A stretch of DNA of 16,665 bases from an uncultured Verrucomicrobiales bacterium (GTDB lineage Bacteria > Verrucomicrobiota > Verrucomicrobiia > Verrucomicrobiales > Akkermansiaceae). A program made the translations under genes and the position numbers. Below are positions 15,615-16,665 of the stretch, piece by piece. Location of the stretch: the NCBI GenBank assembly GCA_937885815.1, contig CALABM010000257.1:1-16665 (forward strand), given 5' to 3'. Below the pieces are notes generated by a model. The model saw only the letters and a program-made list of their open reading frames with translations. It did no database searches and had not been told where the DNA came from. The first letter of the stretch is position 1; each line of letters opens with the position of its first letter.

Positions 15615-15644
15615 ATACTACCATAGCTTCCCTTAGCCTGTCAA
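15615..15644 (-). promoter_or_regulatory. Putative polA-operon promoter giving a near-leaderless mRNA
   Basis: On the minus strand a perfect -35 TTGACA (15644-15639) is followed after 18 bp by TAGTAT (15620-15615). The predicted start point is about 15608, one or two bases before the ATG at 15606. If right, the ATG at 15624 is not transcribed. Confidence 0.5.
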
Positions 15645-15778
15645 ATGACTTTCATGAGCGCCTATGCCTTTTTCTAGCTTTGCGTCCGGAGCTATGGTTC
15701 TGCCTAGTAGTTTCAGTGACTTTTTATACTGACTATTTTCTAACTAAGCTCATAGCCGCATTGTTGCCAACTTCTTGC

Positions 15779-15807
15779 TTGACTTGGTGAGGAGGAAAGA
15801 GTAGAGT
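15779..15807 (+). promoter_or_regulatory. Promoter candidate, or leader with strong Shine-Dalgarno, for the S6 protease gene
   Basis: TTGACT (15779-15784) and TAGAGT (15802-15807) are exactly 17 bp apart, predicting a start near 15814 and an 18-nt leader. The same segment contains AGGAGG (15790-15795), which would lie in the promoter spacer and be untranscribed. The competing reading is that a promoter lies further upstream and AGGAGG serves the GTG/TTG at 15806-15811. The sequence alone does not decide. Confidence 0.4.
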
Positions 15808-15831
15808 GTTGAGAAAGCCGTTTTTTTTGCC

Positions 15832-16623
15832 ATGAAACTTCACTTGCCGGTCTCTCTTCGCGCTTCTTTGTTGGCGTTGTTTGGTATCGTTGCAGCTAGC
15901 TATACGGTACAAGCTGCGTCCATGCATTCAGCCGTTACTCTTGTAACATATACTGATTTTGGGCAGAACTGCGGTCGATATATAGCAGGCGATGGCGGAA
16001 ATGCTCTGTTACAGTATATCCGCCAGCAGGAGGGAGGTATTGCCATTACTTATACCAATGGTACGGCAGATTACGTGATTTCAAATGAGCAGGGAATGAT
16101 TGATTTCTCAGCAGGTTATAATCGCTCCATTGCTACGGCTATTTCCCCGACTATCACGGTGACTGTGGGCCACAACGGCGAACAGTCTTCTAACTTTACA
16201 TCAGATGTGTACGGCATTGGCGGCTCTCATTGTATCAATTACAAGAGCGTTTCTATCAGCGGGTCCAGCGTGTTCAGCAATGCCTACAATGACAGGCGTT
16301 ATGTGGATTACCGCATTTCCCGCCAGAGCAAGATATTTACGGATATTACTCCTGCACAGGCATGCAGCAGCACCCAGGAAGCTCGTGATCTTGTATCAGG
16401 CACGAACATGTTTTACCATAGCGGGGCAGGTTATCACCAGTATCCTGGACTCAGCCTGCCGTATCAGGCCTATGTGTATGAGACGGGCGGCATCATTGAC
16501 CCCTTGTCATTGAATGATACCAGTGCCGGTGGCCTTCGTGTCGGTACGACGTATAATGGGGTGAATAACACTAATCCCTTGCCGTATGCTGCGCTGGCAG
16601 GTGATTCCGGTAGTCAACTATGA
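15832..16623 (+). CDS. Exported S6-family (IgA protease/SPATE-like) serine protease domain, interrupted after the catalytic serine
   Basis: S6 proteases are secreted autotransporters whose N-terminal passenger carries a chymotrypsin-like domain. This 263-residue frame has a signal peptide (about 1-28, ending TVQA) and then the family pattern: TYTDFGQNCGRYIAG (39-53), DFSAGYNRSIATAISP (91-106), the catalytic His in VTVGHNGE (H114), the catalytic Asp in RYVDYRISRQSK (D149) followed by FTDITPAQ, and GDSGSQL (257-263, S259). Positions fit known S6 enzymes. The usual GDSGSP proline is replaced by Gln, and cysteines occur at 47, 134 and 178, unusual for SPATEs. The frame stops immediately after QL. 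In the same frame two stops (TGA at 16621, TAA at 16636) are followed by NFVDLTGYR, which resembles the next strand of the fold. So this is a pseudogene, a phase-variable gene, or a sequence error, and the rest (passenger and barrel) probably lies beyond the window. Confidence 0.78.
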   Translation: MKLHLPVSLRASLLALFGIVAASYTVQAASMHSAVTLVTYTDFGQNCGRYIAGDGGNALLQYIRQQEGGIAITYTNGTADYVISNEQGMIDFSAGYNRSIATAISPTITVTVGHNGEQSSNFTSDVYGIGGSHCINYKSVSISGSSVFSNAYNDRRYVDYRISRQSKIFTDITPAQACSSTQEARDLVSGTNMFYHSGAGYHQYPGLSLPYQAYVYETGGIIDPLSLNDTSAGGLRVGTTYNGVNNTNPLPYAALAGDSGSQL

Positions 16624-16644
16624 ATTTTGAAATTTTAAAATTTT
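16620..16644. repeat. Three imperfect 8-bp A/T units at the protease frame break
   Basis: TGAATTTT, GAAATTTT and AAAATTTT follow one another at 16621-16644, directly after the GDSGSQL codons. The unit length is not a multiple of three, so gain or loss of one copy would shift the reading frame. Confidence 0.5.
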
Positions 16645-16665
16645 GTTGATCTGACCGGTTACAGA

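Overview
The window looks like a chromosomal segment of a Gram-negative gut-type Verrucomicrobiota bacterium, probably close to Akkermansia. This is inferred from gene content and style, not from a marker gene. The signs are secreted ankyrin proteins beside an M60-like (mucin/glycoprotein) peptidase, an exported S6-type autotransporter-like protease with an N-terminus starting MKLHLP, GC-rich genes separated by AT-rich spacers, and many start codons without a clear Shine-Dalgarno sequence.

Layout. (1) 1-1008: thiamine synthesis. A partial thi4 (thiazole synthase) on the minus strand diverges from thiE on the plus strand. The short spacer holds a perfect inverted repeat over a possible thi4 promoter, and no TPP riboswitch is visible. 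(2) 1024-5558: three minus-strand genes for exported proteins: an ankyrin protein, an M60-like zinc metallopeptidase with an intact HEFGH...E site, and a second ankyrin protein. The upstream ankyrin gene and the peptidase gene are 23 bp apart and probably co-transcribed; a strong terminator follows the peptidase. The third gene seems to have its own promoter. (3) 5559-6031: an AT-rich spacer. (4) 6032-6748: a solitary SDR oxidoreductase, apparently expressed from a near-leaderless promoter. (5) 6884-7183: a small exported protein with one membrane segment, minus strand. (6) 7389-9674: recQ helicase, minus strand. (7) 9675-10694: a 1-kb spacer without a convincing gene. It holds phased A-tracts, a terminator-like hairpin and inverted repeats. 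(8) 10695-11810: an intact reading frame related to IS66 transposase (TnpC) whose catalytic middle has been removed while the two ends remain joined in frame. (9) 11821-15606: a minus-strand housekeeping operon polA-ispF-pncC (DNA polymerase I, MEcPP synthase, CinA C-terminal-type NMN deamidase). (10) 15832-16623: a plus-strand exported S6-family serine protease domain with His, Asp and Ser all recognisable. The frame stops two residues after GDSGS, inside an AT-rich tract of three imperfect 8-bp units, and protease-like residues continue in the same frame after two stop codons.

The most interesting parts are the decatalysed IS66-derived gene with its curved-DNA upstream region, the interrupted S6 protease, the ankyrin/M60/ankyrin exported cluster, and the operator-like repeat at thi4. 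No tRNA, rRNA, CRISPR array or complete insertion sequence was found. All family assignments were made by eye from motifs.
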